Positions 7,702 to 16,721 are shown, counted from the stretch's first letter. The stretch is 64,000 nucleotides of DNA from SZUA-442 sp963792405 (GCA_963792405.1 CAWBVU010000006.1:1240001-1304000), one strand, 5' to 3'. A program made the numbers and translations. Notes: generated from the sequence alone by a model not told the origin.

Positions 7702-8684
7702 GCGGCGCCCTCGTCCTCGTGATCGTCGGTCGAGGCGATCCCGGAAGTGGGGGTGTTCGGCGCCGCATCGGAACCCTCGACGGCGATGTCGGCCTCGATC
7801 CCGTCGGCGGACCGGTCCATCTCCTCGGTGGGTTCGTCCGTTTCGAACACGACATCCGCACCAGCCGAGGTGGACGCGACGGTCGCTGCACCGGCGGCCT
7901 CGTCGGCCTCGGCCTCGGCGACCGCCTGCTCGATCGCAGCTGCCTCGATGACGTCCACCTGCGCCGCAGCCATCTGCTCGGGCGTCGCTGCAGGCGGGAA
8001 CGCACGCGTCTCGTAGATGCCCCTCGCCTCGTCGCGGGAGACCCTGCCTCGGTCGAGCTGCACGACCCTCCGCTGCATCGCATCGACGATGGCGTGGTCG
8101 TGGGTCGCCATCACCACGGTCGTGCCGGTTCGGTTGATGCGGTCGAGGATCCGCATGATGCCCACGGACGTCGCGGGGTCGAGGTTGCCGGTTGGCTCGT
8201 CCGCGAGCAGGATCAAGGGACGGTTCACGAACGCGCGGGCGACGGCGACACGCTGCTGCTCACCGCCAGAGAGCTGCCGGGGAAGGCGGTCCGCCTTTGC
8301 GGACAGGCCGACGAGCTTGAGGACCTGCGGCACCTGGTTGCGGATGACCGACGTGTGCTTGCCCGTGACCTCCATGGCGAACGCGACGTTCTCGTAGACG
8401 GTCTTGGTCGGGAGGAGCTTGAAGTCCTGGAAGACGGTGCCAATCGACCGGCGCAGGTGCGGGATCTTCCACGCGGCGAGGTCCGAGGCGTGCTTGCCCG
8501 CCACCCAGATGTCACCGTTGGTCGGAGCTTCCTCACGCATCATCAGGCGAATGAGGGTCGACTTCCCCGACCCGGACGCGCCGACGAGGAAGACGAACTC
8601 ACCTTTGCCGATCTCGAGGTCGATGTCCTTGACGGCGACAGTGCCGCCCGGATAGACCTTCGTGACGTTTTCGAGTTTGATCAT
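7698..8684 (-). CDS. ftsE: Cell division ATP-binding protein FtsE with long acidic C-terminal tail
   Basis: A 328-residue ABC ATPase partner of FtsX. Walker A GASGSGKS is at 35-42, Q-loop FQDFKLLP near 85, signature LSGGEQQR at 138-145 and Walker B with ADEPTGNLDP near 161. The typical FtsE core ends around residue 222; the remaining 106 residues are an acidic, Ala/Glu/Asp/Thr-rich, probably disordered tail not found in usual FtsE of about 225-230 residues. Start MIKLENV is chosen because family members begin there. The gene heads the ftsE-ftsX-M23-smpB-SRPBCC transcript. Confidence 0.95.
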   Translation of the reverse strand: MIKLENVTKVYPGGTVAVKDIDLEIGKGEFVFLVGASGSGKSTLIRLMMREEAPTNGDIWVAGKHASDLAAWKIPHLRRSIGTVFQDFKLLPTKTVYENVAFAMEVTGKHTSVIRNQVPQVLKLVGLSAKADRLPRQLSGGEQQRVAVARAFVNRPLILLADEPTGNLDPATSVGIMRILDRINRTGTTVVMATHDHAIVDAMQRRVVQLDRGRVSRDEARGIYETRAFPPAATPEQMAAAQVDVIEAAAIEQAVAEAEADEAAGAATVASTSAGADVVFETDEPTEEMDRSADGIEADIAVEGSDAAPNTPTSGIASTDDHEDEGAA

Positions 8685-8743
8685 GAAGAGGGTCTCACGA
8701 GGGGATGGCTGTACTGGTTGGCCCACTCCGCCAGCCGTCGGCG

Positions 8744-8776
8744 AGGTTACCCCCGCGTTTCGGAAACTCCGGGTAA
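8744..8776 (-). promoter_or_regulatory. Nested inverted repeat and -10-like box between prfB and ftsE
   Basis: TTACCC (8747-8752) and GGGTAA (8771-8776) flank an inner GTTT-CGG-AAAC (8757-8767), a nested palindrome. Minus-strand TAACCT (8744-8749) overlaps the ftsE-proximal arm and could be the -10 of ftsE. It may act as prfB terminator, as an operator, or both. Confidence 0.4.
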
Positions 8777-8832
8777 TCGCCTGCGCGATGCCACCGCTCC
8801 GGACGCTCCGATGTGAACCCGCGGCGGCCGGA

Positions 8833-9945
8833 TCAGGTGTCGTCGCGCTCCGAGCGGCGCCAGTGGAGGTAGGCATCGATGAATCCGTCGATGTCGCCGT
8901 CGAGGACGCCCTGGATGTTGCCGACCTCGAAGTCGGTACGCAGGTCCTTGACCATCTGGTACGGCTGGAGCACATAGCTCCGGATCTGGCGACCCCACCC
9001 CGCCTCCGTCTGCTCGCCCCTGATCGACGCCACGGTCGCCGCCTGGTCCTGGCGGGCCTTCTCCGCGAGTCGGGCGGCGAGGAGGTGCATGGCCCGAGCC
9101 TTGTTCTGCATCTGGGAGCGTTCCGCCTGGCACGACACCACGATCCCCGTCGGGAGGTGGGTCAGCCTGACGGCGGAGTCCGTCTTGTTGACGTGCTGTC
9201 CTCCCGCACCGGAGGATCGATAGGTGTCGACCCGCAGGTCGTCGGGATCGATCTCGACGTCCTCCACGTCGACCTCGGGGATCACGTCGACACCGGCGAA
9301 CGCGGTGTGCCGTCGTGCCTGCGAGTCGAACGGGCTGATGCGGACCAGCCGGTGCGTGCCGCGCTCGGACTCGAACGTGCCATAGGCGTTGTCGCCCTTG
9401 ATGGTCAGGGTGGCCGACTTGATGCCCGCCTCCTCGCCTTCGAGGACCTCGTCCACCACGAAGGTGAAACCGGACCGTTCGAGGTACCGCACGTACATCC
9501 GCAGCAGCATCTCCGCCCAGTCCTGGGCATCGACGCCACCGGCGCCCGAGTAGATCGAGACGATGGCCGAGGAGTCGTCGTACTCGCCGAAGAACAGCGA
9601 CTCGCGTTCGAGGAGCGCCATCTCCTTGGACACGCGATCGAGTTCGGTCTCCACCTCACGCAACGATGCCGCGTCGCCCTCCTCGATGCCGAGCTCGAGC
9701 AGCACCCCGATGTCCTCGATGCTCCCCTCGAGGTCGAGGACGTGCTTGATCATCTGCTCGTGACGGCTGAGCCTGCTCGTGACCTCCCTGGCACGGTCCT
9801 GGTCGTCCCACAGGTCCGGGGCGGAAGCCATCTCGCGCAGCTCGACCAGCTCGGCCTCCTTCCCTTCGATGTCGAGGAAGCCGCGGGCGTCCGACAGGCG
9901 GCTCGAAAGGTCGGCGACGGCAGCGCGGATTTCTGCTGGTTCCAT
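8833..9945 (-). CDS. prfB: Peptide chain release factor 2
   Basis: A 370-residue class I release factor. The RF2-specific tripeptide SPF, recognising UGA/UAA, is in RISPFDSQARRHTAF, and the catalytic GGQ is in GAGGQHVNKTDSAVR. Frame is continuous: there is no in-frame UGA with slippery sequence near codon 25, so the autoregulatory frameshift known in many bacteria is absent. The ATG lies eight bases after a TACGCT -10 box with no ribosome-binding site, suggesting a leaderless message. It precedes ftsE on the same strand, an order common in actinobacteria. Confidence 0.97.
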   Translation of the reverse strand: MEPAEIRAAVADLSSRLSDARGFLDIEGKEAELVELREMASAPDLWDDQDRAREVTSRLSRHEQMIKHVLDLEGSIEDIGVLLELGIEEGDAASLREVETELDRVSKEMALLERESLFFGEYDDSSAIVSIYSGAGGVDAQDWAEMLLRMYVRYLERSGFTFVVDEVLEGEEAGIKSATLTIKGDNAYGTFESERGTHRLVRISPFDSQARRHTAFAGVDVIPEVDVEDVEIDPDDLRVDTYRSSGAGGQHVNKTDSAVRLTHLPTGIVVSCQAERSQMQNKARAMHLLAARLAEKARQDQAATVASIRGEQTEAGWGRQIRSYVLQPYQMVKDLRTDFEVGNIQGVLDGDIDGFIDAYLHWRRSERDDT

Positions 9946-9953
9946 GGTGGCGG

Positions 9954-9959
9954 AGCGTA
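9954..9959 (-). promoter_or_regulatory. -10 box TACGCT of leaderless prfB
   Basis: Minus-strand TACGCT ends eight bases before the prfB ATG. It lies in the 23-base gap to the secA stop. Confidence 0.45.
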
Positions 9960-9968
9960 GCGACGTGG

Positions 9969-12623
9969 TCAGGTGGGCAGCGGTTCGGCGCCCGGAGCGC
10001 CGTGGCACCGCTTGTACTTCTTGCCGGACCCGCACGGGCAGGCCTCGTTGCGGCCGATCTTGTCGCCTTCCCTCTGGATCTGGCGCCGTGTCGTCCCGTC
10101 GCCCTTGCCCGACGACGTGACCACGTTCGCGGCCTGCGGTTGCGGCGGGCGATGGGCGACCTCCACGTGGTACATGTAGCGGATGGAGTCCGCCTTGGTG
10201 GTGGCGACGAGCTCCTCGAAGAAGTTGAAGCCCTCACGCTGGTACTCCACGAGCGGATCCCTCTGCCCCATCGCGCGCAGGCCGATGCCGGATCGCAGGT
10301 AGTCCATCTCACCGAGGTGCTCTCGCCACTTGTTGTCGATCACGGACAACACCACGGTGCGCTCGAGGTTCCTCATCACCTCGGGCGTGAGCTCGCTCTC
10401 ACGTGCGGCGTAGACCGCTGCCGCCTCCTCGAGATAGGCATCGACGACCTCGCCGGCCGTGAGGTCCCCGGGGTCATCGAACGAGTCCCTCGTCAGCTCG
10501 GTCGGGTAGATCGCGCTCATCCTGACGACCAGGTCGTCCCAATCCCAGTCCGAGGGATCCCTCCCGTCCGTCATCTCCCTGACGACGTCCTCGATGACCT
10601 CGTCGCGCCACTCACCCAGCAGGGCATCGGTGTTCTCCCCATGGAGGATCTGGTTGCGCCACTGGTAGATGATCCCGCGCTGGGTGTTCATCACCTCGTC
10701 GTACTTGAGCACGTTCTTGCGAATCTCGAAGTTCTGGCTCTCGACCTGCGTCTGGGCACGTTCGATCGACTTGGAGACCATCTTCGCCTCGATGGGCACA
10801 TCGGGCGGGATCTTGAGGCGCTCCATGATCGACGCCACGCGGTCGTTGGCGAAACGGCGCATGAGGTCGTCCTGGAGCGACAAGTAGAAGCGGCTCTCGC
10901 CGGGATCGCCCTGACGACCGGACCGTCCACGCAGCTGGTTGTCGATGCGTCGGGACTCATGGCGCTCGGTGCCGAGCACGTAGAGGCCACCGGCGTCGAT
11001 CACGACTGCCTTGTCGCGGTTCGTCTCGATGGCGAACTCGGCGACCGCCTTGTGGAGTTCCTCGTCGTATGACGGGTCGTTGGTCTCGATACCCCGCTTG
11101 CGCAGATCGGCCTTCGCCAACTCCTCCGGATTGCCGCCGAGCATGATGTCGACGCCGCGACCCGCCATGTTCGTCGCGACGGTGATCGCCCCGGGCTGGC
11201 CCGCCTGGGCGATGATGTGCGCCTCACGCTCGTGCTGCTTCGCGTTGAGGACCTCGAACGGGACGCCGCGGCGCTTCAGCGTGTTGGCGAGTCGCTCGGA
11301 CTTCTCGATCGACACCGTGCCCACGAGCACGGGCTGCCCCGCACGGTGGCGCGCCTCGATGTCGTCGGCGACAGCGGCGAACTTGTGATCCTCGTCGATG
11401 TAGACGAGGTCACCCTGGTCCATCCTGGCGATGGGACGGTTGGTCGGGATGACCACGACCTCGAGACCGTAGATCTCGACGAACTCCCCCTCCTCGGTGA
11501 TCGCCGTACCCGTCATGCCCGCGAGCTTGTCGTACATGCGGAAGTAGTTCTGGAGGGTGATGGTCGCGAGCGTCTGGTTCTCCTCCTTGATCGCAACGCC
11601 CTCCTTGGCCTCGATCGCCTGGTGCAGGCCCTCGGAGTATCGGCGCCCCTCGAGGACGCGGCCGGTGAACTCATCGACGATCATCACCTCTCCGTTGCGG
11701 ATGAGGTAGTCGACGTCGCGCTGGTAGAGGGTCTTCGCCTTCAGCGCGACATCGAGGTGGTGGATGAAGTCGACGTTGGCGAAGTCGTACATGTTCTCGA
11801 CGTTGAGCATCTGCTCGACCCTCGAGACACCCTCCTCCGTGGTGATGACCTGACGCTTCTTCTCGTCGACCTCGTAGTGGTCCCCCTCGCGGAGGCGGGA
11901 GGCGATGCGGGCGAACTCTGCGTACCACTTGCCGGTCTCGCCGACCCTGCCCGAGATGATGAGCGGTGTCCTCGCCTCGTCGATCAGGATCGAGTCCACC
12001 TCGTCGACGATGGCGTAGGCGTGGCCCCGCTGCACCATGTGCTCGGGGGTCATCGTCATGTTGTCGCGGAGGTAGTCGAAGCCGAACTCGTTGTTGGTCC
12101 CGTACGTGATGTCGGCGGCATAGGCGGGACGGCGCTCCTCGGGGGTCATCCACGCCTGGATGAGGCCGACGTCGAGGCCGAGGAATCGGTGGATCGCACC
12201 CATCCACTCGGCATCGCGGCTCGCCAGGTAGTCGTTCACGGTGACCAGGTGGACGCCCTTGCCCGTCAGGGCGTTGAGGTATGAGGGCATCGTCGACACG
12301 AGGGTCTTGCCCTCGCCGGTCTTCATCTCCGCGATCATGCCGCGGTGGAGGGTCCCGGCGCCGATGATCTGGACGTCGTAGTGGCGCTGGCCGAGCACGC
12401 GCCTTGCCGCCTCGCGCACCGTCGCGTAGGCCTCCGCCTCGATGTCATCGAGGGTCTCGCCTGCGGCCAGGCGCTCCTTGAACCACGCCGTTCGCGCCCG
12501 AAGGTCCTCGTCGGTGAGCACCTCGACCTCCCCTTCGAGGAGGTTCACTCGCTCGGCGAGGGCCTGGAGTTCCCTGAGGCGCTTCCCCTCGCCGACGCGC
12601 AGCACCCGTTGAAAGATCGACAT
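9969..12623 (-). CDS. secA: Preprotein translocase ATPase SecA
   Basis: An 884-residue SecA motor that drives proteins through SecYEG. Walker A MKTGEGKT is near 102-109, the DEVDSILIDEART box near 206-217, helicase motif III (KLAGMTGTA) near 365 and motif VI LRGRSGRQGDPG near 565-576. The C-terminal zinc ligand cluster CPCGSGKKYKRCH is intact, implying binding to SecB-like partners or lipid. Full length for the housekeeping SecA1. A strong promoter (TTGAGA, 16 bases, TAGTAT) lies immediately upstream with almost no leader. Confidence 0.98.
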   Translation of the reverse strand: MSIFQRVLRVGEGKRLRELQALAERVNLLEGEVEVLTDEDLRARTAWFKERLAAGETLDDIEAEAYATVREAARRVLGQRHYDVQIIGAGTLHRGMIAEMKTGEGKTLVSTMPSYLNALTGKGVHLVTVNDYLASRDAEWMGAIHRFLGLDVGLIQAWMTPEERRPAYAADITYGTNNEFGFDYLRDNMTMTPEHMVQRGHAYAIVDEVDSILIDEARTPLIISGRVGETGKWYAEFARIASRLREGDHYEVDEKKRQVITTEEGVSRVEQMLNVENMYDFANVDFIHHLDVALKAKTLYQRDVDYLIRNGEVMIVDEFTGRVLEGRRYSEGLHQAIEAKEGVAIKEENQTLATITLQNYFRMYDKLAGMTGTAITEEGEFVEIYGLEVVVIPTNRPIARMDQGDLVYIDEDHKFAAVADDIEARHRAGQPVLVGTVSIEKSERLANTLKRRGVPFEVLNAKQHEREAHIIAQAGQPGAITVATNMAGRGVDIMLGGNPEELAKADLRKRGIETNDPSYDEELHKAVAEFAIETNRDKAVVIDAGGLYVLGTERHESRRIDNQLRGRSGRQGDPGESRFYLSLQDDLMRRFANDRVASIMERLKIPPDVPIEAKMVSKSIERAQTQVESQNFEIRKNVLKYDEVMNTQRGIIYQWRNQILHGENTDALLGEWRDEVIEDVVREMTDGRDPSDWDWDDLVVRMSAIYPTELTRDSFDDPGDLTAGEVVDAYLEEAAAVYAARESELTPEVMRNLERTVVLSVIDNKWREHLGEMDYLRSGIGLRAMGQRDPLVEYQREGFNFFEELVATTKADSIRYMYHVEVAHRPPQPQAANVVTSSGKGDGTTRRQIQREGDKIGRNEACPCGSGKKYKRCHGAPGAEPLPT

Positions 12624-12632
12624 CGTGGACTG

Positions 12633-12660
12633 ATACTACGCCGGACGCATGCCTTCTCAA
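12633..12660 (-). promoter_or_regulatory. secA promoter with -35 and -10
   Basis: Minus strand TTGAGA (12655-12660), a 16-base spacer and TAGTAT (12633-12638), then nine bases to the secA ATG. It is the best sigma-70-type promoter I see in the window and again leaves essentially no 5' leader. Confidence 0.65.
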
Positions 12661-12750
12661 CGGGCTCTCGAACGGCCTGTGGCGGATCGCAGGGGACCGC
12701 ACCGTCCATGCACGCCTGCCCGCCTGCGCGGACCGCCCGCTCGCCGTGGC

Positions 12751-13401
12751 TCACGGCAGTCGGATGATGTTCTCCCTGATGGCGTACAGGACCGCCTCGT
12801 TGCGGCTGTGGAGGCCGAGCTTGTCGAGGATGTTGCGGATGTGGTTCTTCACCGTGTTCTCGGAGATGTACAGCTTGTCGCCGATGTCCCGGCTGGTCTT
12901 GCCGTCGGCGACGAGCTCGAGCACCTCGATCTCCCTACCCGTGAGGGTGGGCTTGCGGGCACCGACGAGCTCCTGGTGACGCAGCAGCTGGCGGGCGACA
13001 TCGAACAGCTTCCCCGCCATGCCGGGCGAGATCGCCGCCCCACCCACCGCGATGTGGTCGATCGACGAGACGAGGTCGTCGAACGGCATGTCCTTGAGGA
13101 TGTAACCCCTCGCCCCACCCTTGATCGCGGCGACGAGATCCTCCTCGGACTCGCTGCCGGTGAGGAGCACCACGGCTGAACGCGGCGACACGGCGTGGAT
13201 CTTCTCGAGCACGTCGATGCCGGACATGCCAGGCATGAGGAGGTCGAGGAGCACGATGTCGGGCTGCTCCGTCTCGGCAACGGCCACCGCACCTTCGCCG
13301 TCGGCGGCTTCACCAACGACGCGGTACCCGGCCCCTTTCAGCGCTGCGGTCAACCCCGCCCTGAACAGGGGCGCATCGTCGACGACGAGCAGTCTTTCCA
13401 T
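12751..13401 (-). CDS. NarL/FixJ-type response regulator
   Basis: A 216-residue two-domain regulator. The receiver (1-120) has the acidic pocket DD at 8-9, phospho-acceptor D in IVLLDLLMPGMSG near residue 53 and the K of YILKD near 103. The LuxR/GerE helix-turn-helix at about 150-210 contains LTGREIEVLELVADGKTSRDI and the recognition helix ENTVKNHIRNIL. No histidine kinase is adjacent, so it is an orphan locally. It follows hpf by 12 bases and probably shares its transcript, which suggests a link with growth arrest or stress. GGAGCGGAG precedes the ATG. Confidence 0.93.
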   Translation of the reverse strand: MERLLVVDDAPLFRAGLTAALKGAGYRVVGEAADGEGAVAVAETEQPDIVLLDLLMPGMSGIDVLEKIHAVSPRSAVVLLTGSESEEDLVAAIKGGARGYILKDMPFDDLVSSIDHIAVGGAAISPGMAGKLFDVARQLLRHQELVGARKPTLTGREIEVLELVADGKTSRDIGDKLYISENTVKNHIRNILDKLGLHSRNEAVLYAIRENIIRLP

Positions 13402-13413
13402 CTCCGCTCCGGT

Positions 13414-13956
13414 TCATTCCGGTTCGATCAGTCCTACGTTCCCGTCGCGCCGGTGATACACCACGCAGTGGGTGTCCGACTCTGCGTCGAGGAAGAAGAA
13501 GAAGTCGTGACCGAGCATCTCCATCTGTAGCACAGCTTCCTCGGCGGTCATCGGTTTCATCGCGAACCGCTTGGTCCGGACGATCCCTGCGCCACGGTCA
13601 CTAGCTACATCGGAACCGCCTCCGGAGTGGTTGAGGTCTTTGTTCGCCGACCGATTGCGTTGGATCAATCGCTCCTTCAACCGCCGCAGTTGGCGCTCGT
13701 ACCTGTCCGCTGCGATGTCGATCGCGGACCGCTCGTCGAGCGCGTCGGCCTCGATGCGGACGATGTGGCCCGCTACGTGCGTCGTGATCTCGACCGTGTA
13801 CTTCTCGCCGATCCGCGGGTTCGTCGTCTCGGAGAACTCGACGTCGACGTTGCCGCCGTCGTCGAAGATCCGTCCGGCATGGACGAGCCGCTCCTGCGTG
13901 AAGGCTCTGATGTCCTCAGGCACCTGCATGTTCCTACCGTGGACGCGAACGGTCAC
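13414..13956 (-). CDS. hpf: Ribosome hibernation promoting factor, long form
   Basis: A 180-residue HPF. The N-terminal domain (about 1-100) folds at the mRNA channel of the 30S subunit and contains GRNMQVPEDIRAFTQERL, and the C-terminal domain (about 128-180; KPMTAEEAVLQMEMLGHDFFFFLD) is the dimerisation module that lets long HPF make 100S ribosomes. I choose GTG at 13956, which has GAGAGGAG seven bases upstream and gives the full N-terminal strand. It is co-oriented with and 12 bases before the response regulator. Confidence 0.95.
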   Translation of the reverse strand: MTVRVHGRNMQVPEDIRAFTQERLVHAGRIFDDGGNVDVEFSETTNPRIGEKYTVEITTHVAGHIVRIEADALDERSAIDIAADRYERQLRRLKERLIQRNRSANKDLNHSGGGSDVASDRGAGIVRTKRFAMKPMTAEEAVLQMEMLGHDFFFFLDAESDTHCVVYHRRDGNVGLIEPE

Positions 13957-14153
13957 CCGAACTCCTCTCGTGGATGGCGCATGGACGCGACGGGATGAGC
14001 CGGCGGCCATGGGGGTGCAGGGCGGGGTATCCGTCGCAGGGGCGCTCCGAAGTGCGATGCTCTGTCGCTGCTTCGCAACGCCACCTCCCGATCGACGGAC
14101 CGAATCCGCTCCTGCCCTCATAGTACCGATTGGGCCCCCGGTTGGCACGGGTA
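13957..14153 (-). other. Intergenic region with long hpf leader
   Basis: About 200 bases between hpf and comF. A minus-strand TACTAT (14120-14125) is a plausible -10 that would give an hpf leader of about 150-160 bases; nothing else coding is supported. Confidence 0.35.
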
Positions 14154-14729
14154 TCACCGACGGGGGCCGCGCGACCCATGCCGATCCCCCACCGCCGTCG
14201 CCGTCACGACCCCCACGGCGCGGGATTGGCACACGGCCAACGCGCTGGCGACCGTCGCCCCGGTGGTGAGGACGTCGTCCACGATCACCGCACCCTGCGG
14301 CACGGTCGCCCCGCGTGAGAAGGCGACCGGCCCCCTCGCCGCCCTGTCGGTGCCCGCTCGCCTCGGCCACCAGGGCGGACCGGCGATCCCGCGGATGACG
14401 GGCAGCCCCGTGTGGTCCGACATGAGCGATGCGAGCACGAACGCGGGGTCGATCCCGTACTTCACCGCACGCACCAACGCCCTGGGGACGGGAACCAGAC
14501 AGCTCGCATCCGACGGCAGACACCCGAGCATGCCCAGGGTGAGGATCCGGGCTGCGGCCAGGTTCCTCCCATACTTGAGGTGGTGGACGAGTGCAGCCGC
14601 GGCGCCTTCGTGCGAGTACGGCGCCTCCGCGAGCACGCCGATCACGCGACGCGGCGGGACGGGCCGCAGGGATCCGGCGCATCGGGAGCACAGCCCCGCG
14701 GCCGGGCCGGCACACGCCACACACAACAT
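14154..14729 (-). CDS. comF: ComF-family phosphoribosyltransferase
   Basis: A 191-residue protein with an N-terminal zinc-ribbon-like pair CVAC and CSRC (residues 3-18) and a type I phosphoribosyltransferase domain whose PRPP loop is AVIVDDVLTTGATVASA near residue 147-163. In naturally competent bacteria ComF helps process imported single-stranded DNA; its wider role is unclear. It is shorter than most ComF (about 220-240). The ATG is six bases after a TACGGT -10 box with no ribosome-binding site. Confidence 0.88.
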   Translation of the reverse strand: MLCVACAGPAAGLCSRCAGSLRPVPPRRVIGVLAEAPYSHEGAAAALVHHLKYGRNLAAARILTLGMLGCLPSDASCLVPVPRALVRAVKYGIDPAFVLASLMSDHTGLPVIRGIAGPPWWPRRAGTDRAARGPVAFSRGATVPQGAVIVDDVLTTGATVASALAVCQSRAVGVVTATAVGDRHGSRGPRR

Positions 14730-14735
14730 GATGAC

Positions 14736-14741
14736 ACCGTA
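14736..14741 (-). promoter_or_regulatory. -10 box TACGGT of leaderless comF
   Basis: Minus-strand TACGGT ends six bases before the comF ATG, the same geometry as other leaderless genes here. Confidence 0.4.
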
Positions 14742-14808
14742 TCGCCGAGGCGTGACACGGACCGACGGAGCCCGGTACGGACCGTGGTCAGCCCGTCAAG
14801 GGGACATC

Positions 14809-14825
14809 CGCGCCGAGCGGGCGCG
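14809..14825 (-). terminator. Possible ahcY terminator hairpin
   Basis: CGCGCC and GGCGCG pair around a five-base loop, about 70 bases after the ahcY stop. It is GC-rich and lacks a T-run. Confidence 0.3.
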
Positions 14826-14845
14826 AAGGATCACCCGAAGCCGAT

Positions 14846-14879
14846 GGGGAGGGATGGCGGATGAGGAGGGATGGCGGAC
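14846..14879. repeat. 17-bp tandem direct repeat
   Basis: Two adjacent 17-base units beginning GGAGGGATGGCGGA differ at one base. They lie just after the ahcY stop codon. No function is evident. Confidence 0.6.
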
Positions 14880-14893
14880 GAGGGCGATCGGCG

Positions 14894-16141
14894 TCAGGTG
14901 CCGTGCTCCCACGAGGACAGGTAGGCCTCCTGCTCGTCGGTGAGCTGCTCGAGCGTTCCGCCCATCGCCTCGAGCTTGAGCCTGGCGACCTCCCGATCGA
15001 GGTCTTCGGGAAGGCGATAGACCTTCGGCTCGAGCGTGCCGGCGTTCTGGATGATCCACTCCGCGGCGATCGCCTGGTCGGAGAACGACATGTCCATGAC
15101 ATCCGCGGGATGTCCCTCCGCGGCGCCGAGGTTGACGAGCCTTCCCTCGGCGACCACGAGGATGCGATGGCCGTTCGGGAGCACGAACTCCTCGAGGTTG
15201 TCCCTGATGACCCTCCGCGACTCGGCCATCTCCGACAGCGCATCGAGGTCGAGTTCGACGTCGAAGTGGCCCGCATTGGCGATGATCGCGTTGTCCTTCA
15301 TACGCGCGAAGTGCTCGCCGCGGAACACGTGAATGTTGCCGGTCGCGGTGATGAACACGTCACCGACCTCGGCGGCCTCGTCGGACGACAGGACGCGATG
15401 ACCCTCCATCTGCGCGGCGACGGCCCGGATCGGGTCGACCTCCACGACGATCACGTCCGCACCGAGCCCCTTGGCCCTCGTGGCGATCCCCCACCCACAG
15501 TCGCCATAGCCAGCGACGACGACCCTCCTGCCCGCGAAGAGCACGTTCGCCGCACGCAGGATGCCGTCGAGCGAGGACTGGCCCGTGCCGTGGCGGTTGT
15601 CGAACAGGTGCTTCGTGTCCGAGTCGTTCACCGCGACGACGGGGAACCGCAGGACTCCGTCGTCCGCCATCGCCTTGAGCCGAATCACCCCCGTGGTCGT
15701 CTCCTCCATGCCGGCGATCACGTCCTGGTCGACGCGCTCGCGGTGGAGCACGGTCGTCATGTCGGCACCGTCGTCGAAGATCAGGTGGGGCTCGGTGTCG
15801 AGGACCGCACCGATGTGGTCGTAGAAGGTGGCATCGTCCTCACCCCTTCGGGCGAACACGGGGATTCCTGCGTCGACGAGCGCGGCCGCGACGTCGTCCT
15901 GGGTCGACAGCGGATTCGATGCGCACAGGACGACGTCGGCTCCCCCTGCGACGAGGGTCAGCATGAGGTTCGCGGTCTCCGACGTGACGTGCATGCAGGC
16001 TCCGATGCGATAGCCCTCGAGGGGCTTCTCACGCTCGAACCGCTCCTTGATGGCGGCGAGCACGGGCATGCGCCTCGCAGCCCACTCGATGCGGAGGTGG
16101 CCCTGCTCGGAGAGCCCGATGTGCGCGATGTCGTACTGCAT
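14894..16141 (-). CDS. ahcY: Adenosylhomocysteinase
   Basis: A 415-residue S-adenosylhomocysteine hydrolase, which cleaves the methylation by-product into adenosine and homocysteine. Diagnostic features are the N-terminal MHVTSETANL, NDSDTKHLFDNRHGTGQS with the catalytic lysine/aspartate, the NAD-binding VAGYGDCGWGIA and the C-terminal NLGAAEGHPADVMDMSF. It is the shorter archaeal/thermophile-like form lacking the 40-residue insertion of plant and many bacterial enzymes. GAGGGAT lies before the ATG. It is divergent from the cupin gene. Confidence 0.97.
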   Translation of the reverse strand: MQYDIAHIGLSEQGHLRIEWAARRMPVLAAIKERFEREKPLEGYRIGACMHVTSETANLMLTLVAGGADVVLCASNPLSTQDDVAAALVDAGIPVFARRGEDDATFYDHIGAVLDTEPHLIFDDGADMTTVLHRERVDQDVIAGMEETTTGVIRLKAMADDGVLRFPVVAVNDSDTKHLFDNRHGTGQSSLDGILRAANVLFAGRRVVVAGYGDCGWGIATRAKGLGADVIVVEVDPIRAVAAQMEGHRVLSSDEAAEVGDVFITATGNIHVFRGEHFARMKDNAIIANAGHFDVELDLDALSEMAESRRVIRDNLEEFVLPNGHRILVVAEGRLVNLGAAEGHPADVMDMSFSDQAIAAEWIIQNAGTLEPKVYRLPEDLDREVARLKLEAMGGTLEQLTDEQEAYLSSWEHGT

Positions 16142-16242
16142 GCGATCCCTCGGTCCGTGGTGTGGGAGCGGATGGTAGGTGCCTCCGCACCGTCGAAGGC
16201 TGCCGGGACACGGATCGGGTCCTGCAGCAGCCGGAACCGGCC

Positions 16243-16248
16243 TAGCCT
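16243..16248 (+). promoter_or_regulatory. -10 box TAGCCT of leaderless cupin gene
   Basis: TAGCCT ends seven bases before the ATG at 16256; no ribosome-binding site is present. Confidence 0.5.
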
Positions 16249-16255
16249 CCCCCAC

Positions 16256-16603
16256 ATGGCCAGGCGCATCGACAAGCCGTGGGGATACGAGCTCCTCTGG
16301 AGCCACACCGACCACTACGCGGGCAAGATCATCCACATCGACGCGGGAAAGCGCCTCAGCCTCCAGTACCACGACGAGAAACACGAATCCGTCCTGGTCG
16401 TCGACGGCACCCTGCTCCTGCACCTCGGTCGTGGTGATGACGCCACCCTCACGGTGTTGGGCGTCGGGGAGTCCGTCGACATCCCCGCGGGGACGGTCCA
16501 CCGGTTCGAGGCACCCGCGGACGGTGCCACGGAGATCATCGAGGTGTCGACTCCACAACTCGACGACGTCGTCCGGCTCGAGGACGACTACCACCGGGCC
16601 TAG
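16256..16603 (+). CDS. Mannose-6-phosphate isomerase type II-like cupin
   Basis: A 115-residue single cupin matching the isomerase half of type II mannose-6-phosphate isomerase/GMP enzymes. The opening DKPWGYELLWSHTDHYAGK and metal-site blocks LQYHDEKHES and PAGTVHRFEAP are visible. It would interconvert fructose- and mannose-6-phosphate, or act as a sugar-phosphate-binding cupin. The phosphomannomutase at 17,955-19,295 provides the next step to GDP-mannose. Start at 16256 is chosen from the TAGCCT box seven bases upstream. Confidence 0.85.
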   Translation: MARRIDKPWGYELLWSHTDHYAGKIIHIDAGKRLSLQYHDEKHESVLVVDGTLLLHLGRGDDATLTVLGVGESVDIPAGTVHRFEAPADGATEIIEVSTPQLDDVVRLEDDYHRA

Positions 16604-16721
16604 GGCACCCGCCGGATGGATCGGACCGGGTGGCATCCGTTCACGTGGAGGACTCCGCGTGGGCTCAATTCGATGGGCGAACCTGCCGATGGCATACGTG
16701 CGCACCACTGAGGGAGGAAAT

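Noticed and set aside
8833..9945. Autoregulatory frameshift in prfB
   Set aside because: The frame is continuous with no early in-frame TGA.
14846..14879. CRISPR or satellite start
   Set aside because: Only two 17-base units without spacers.
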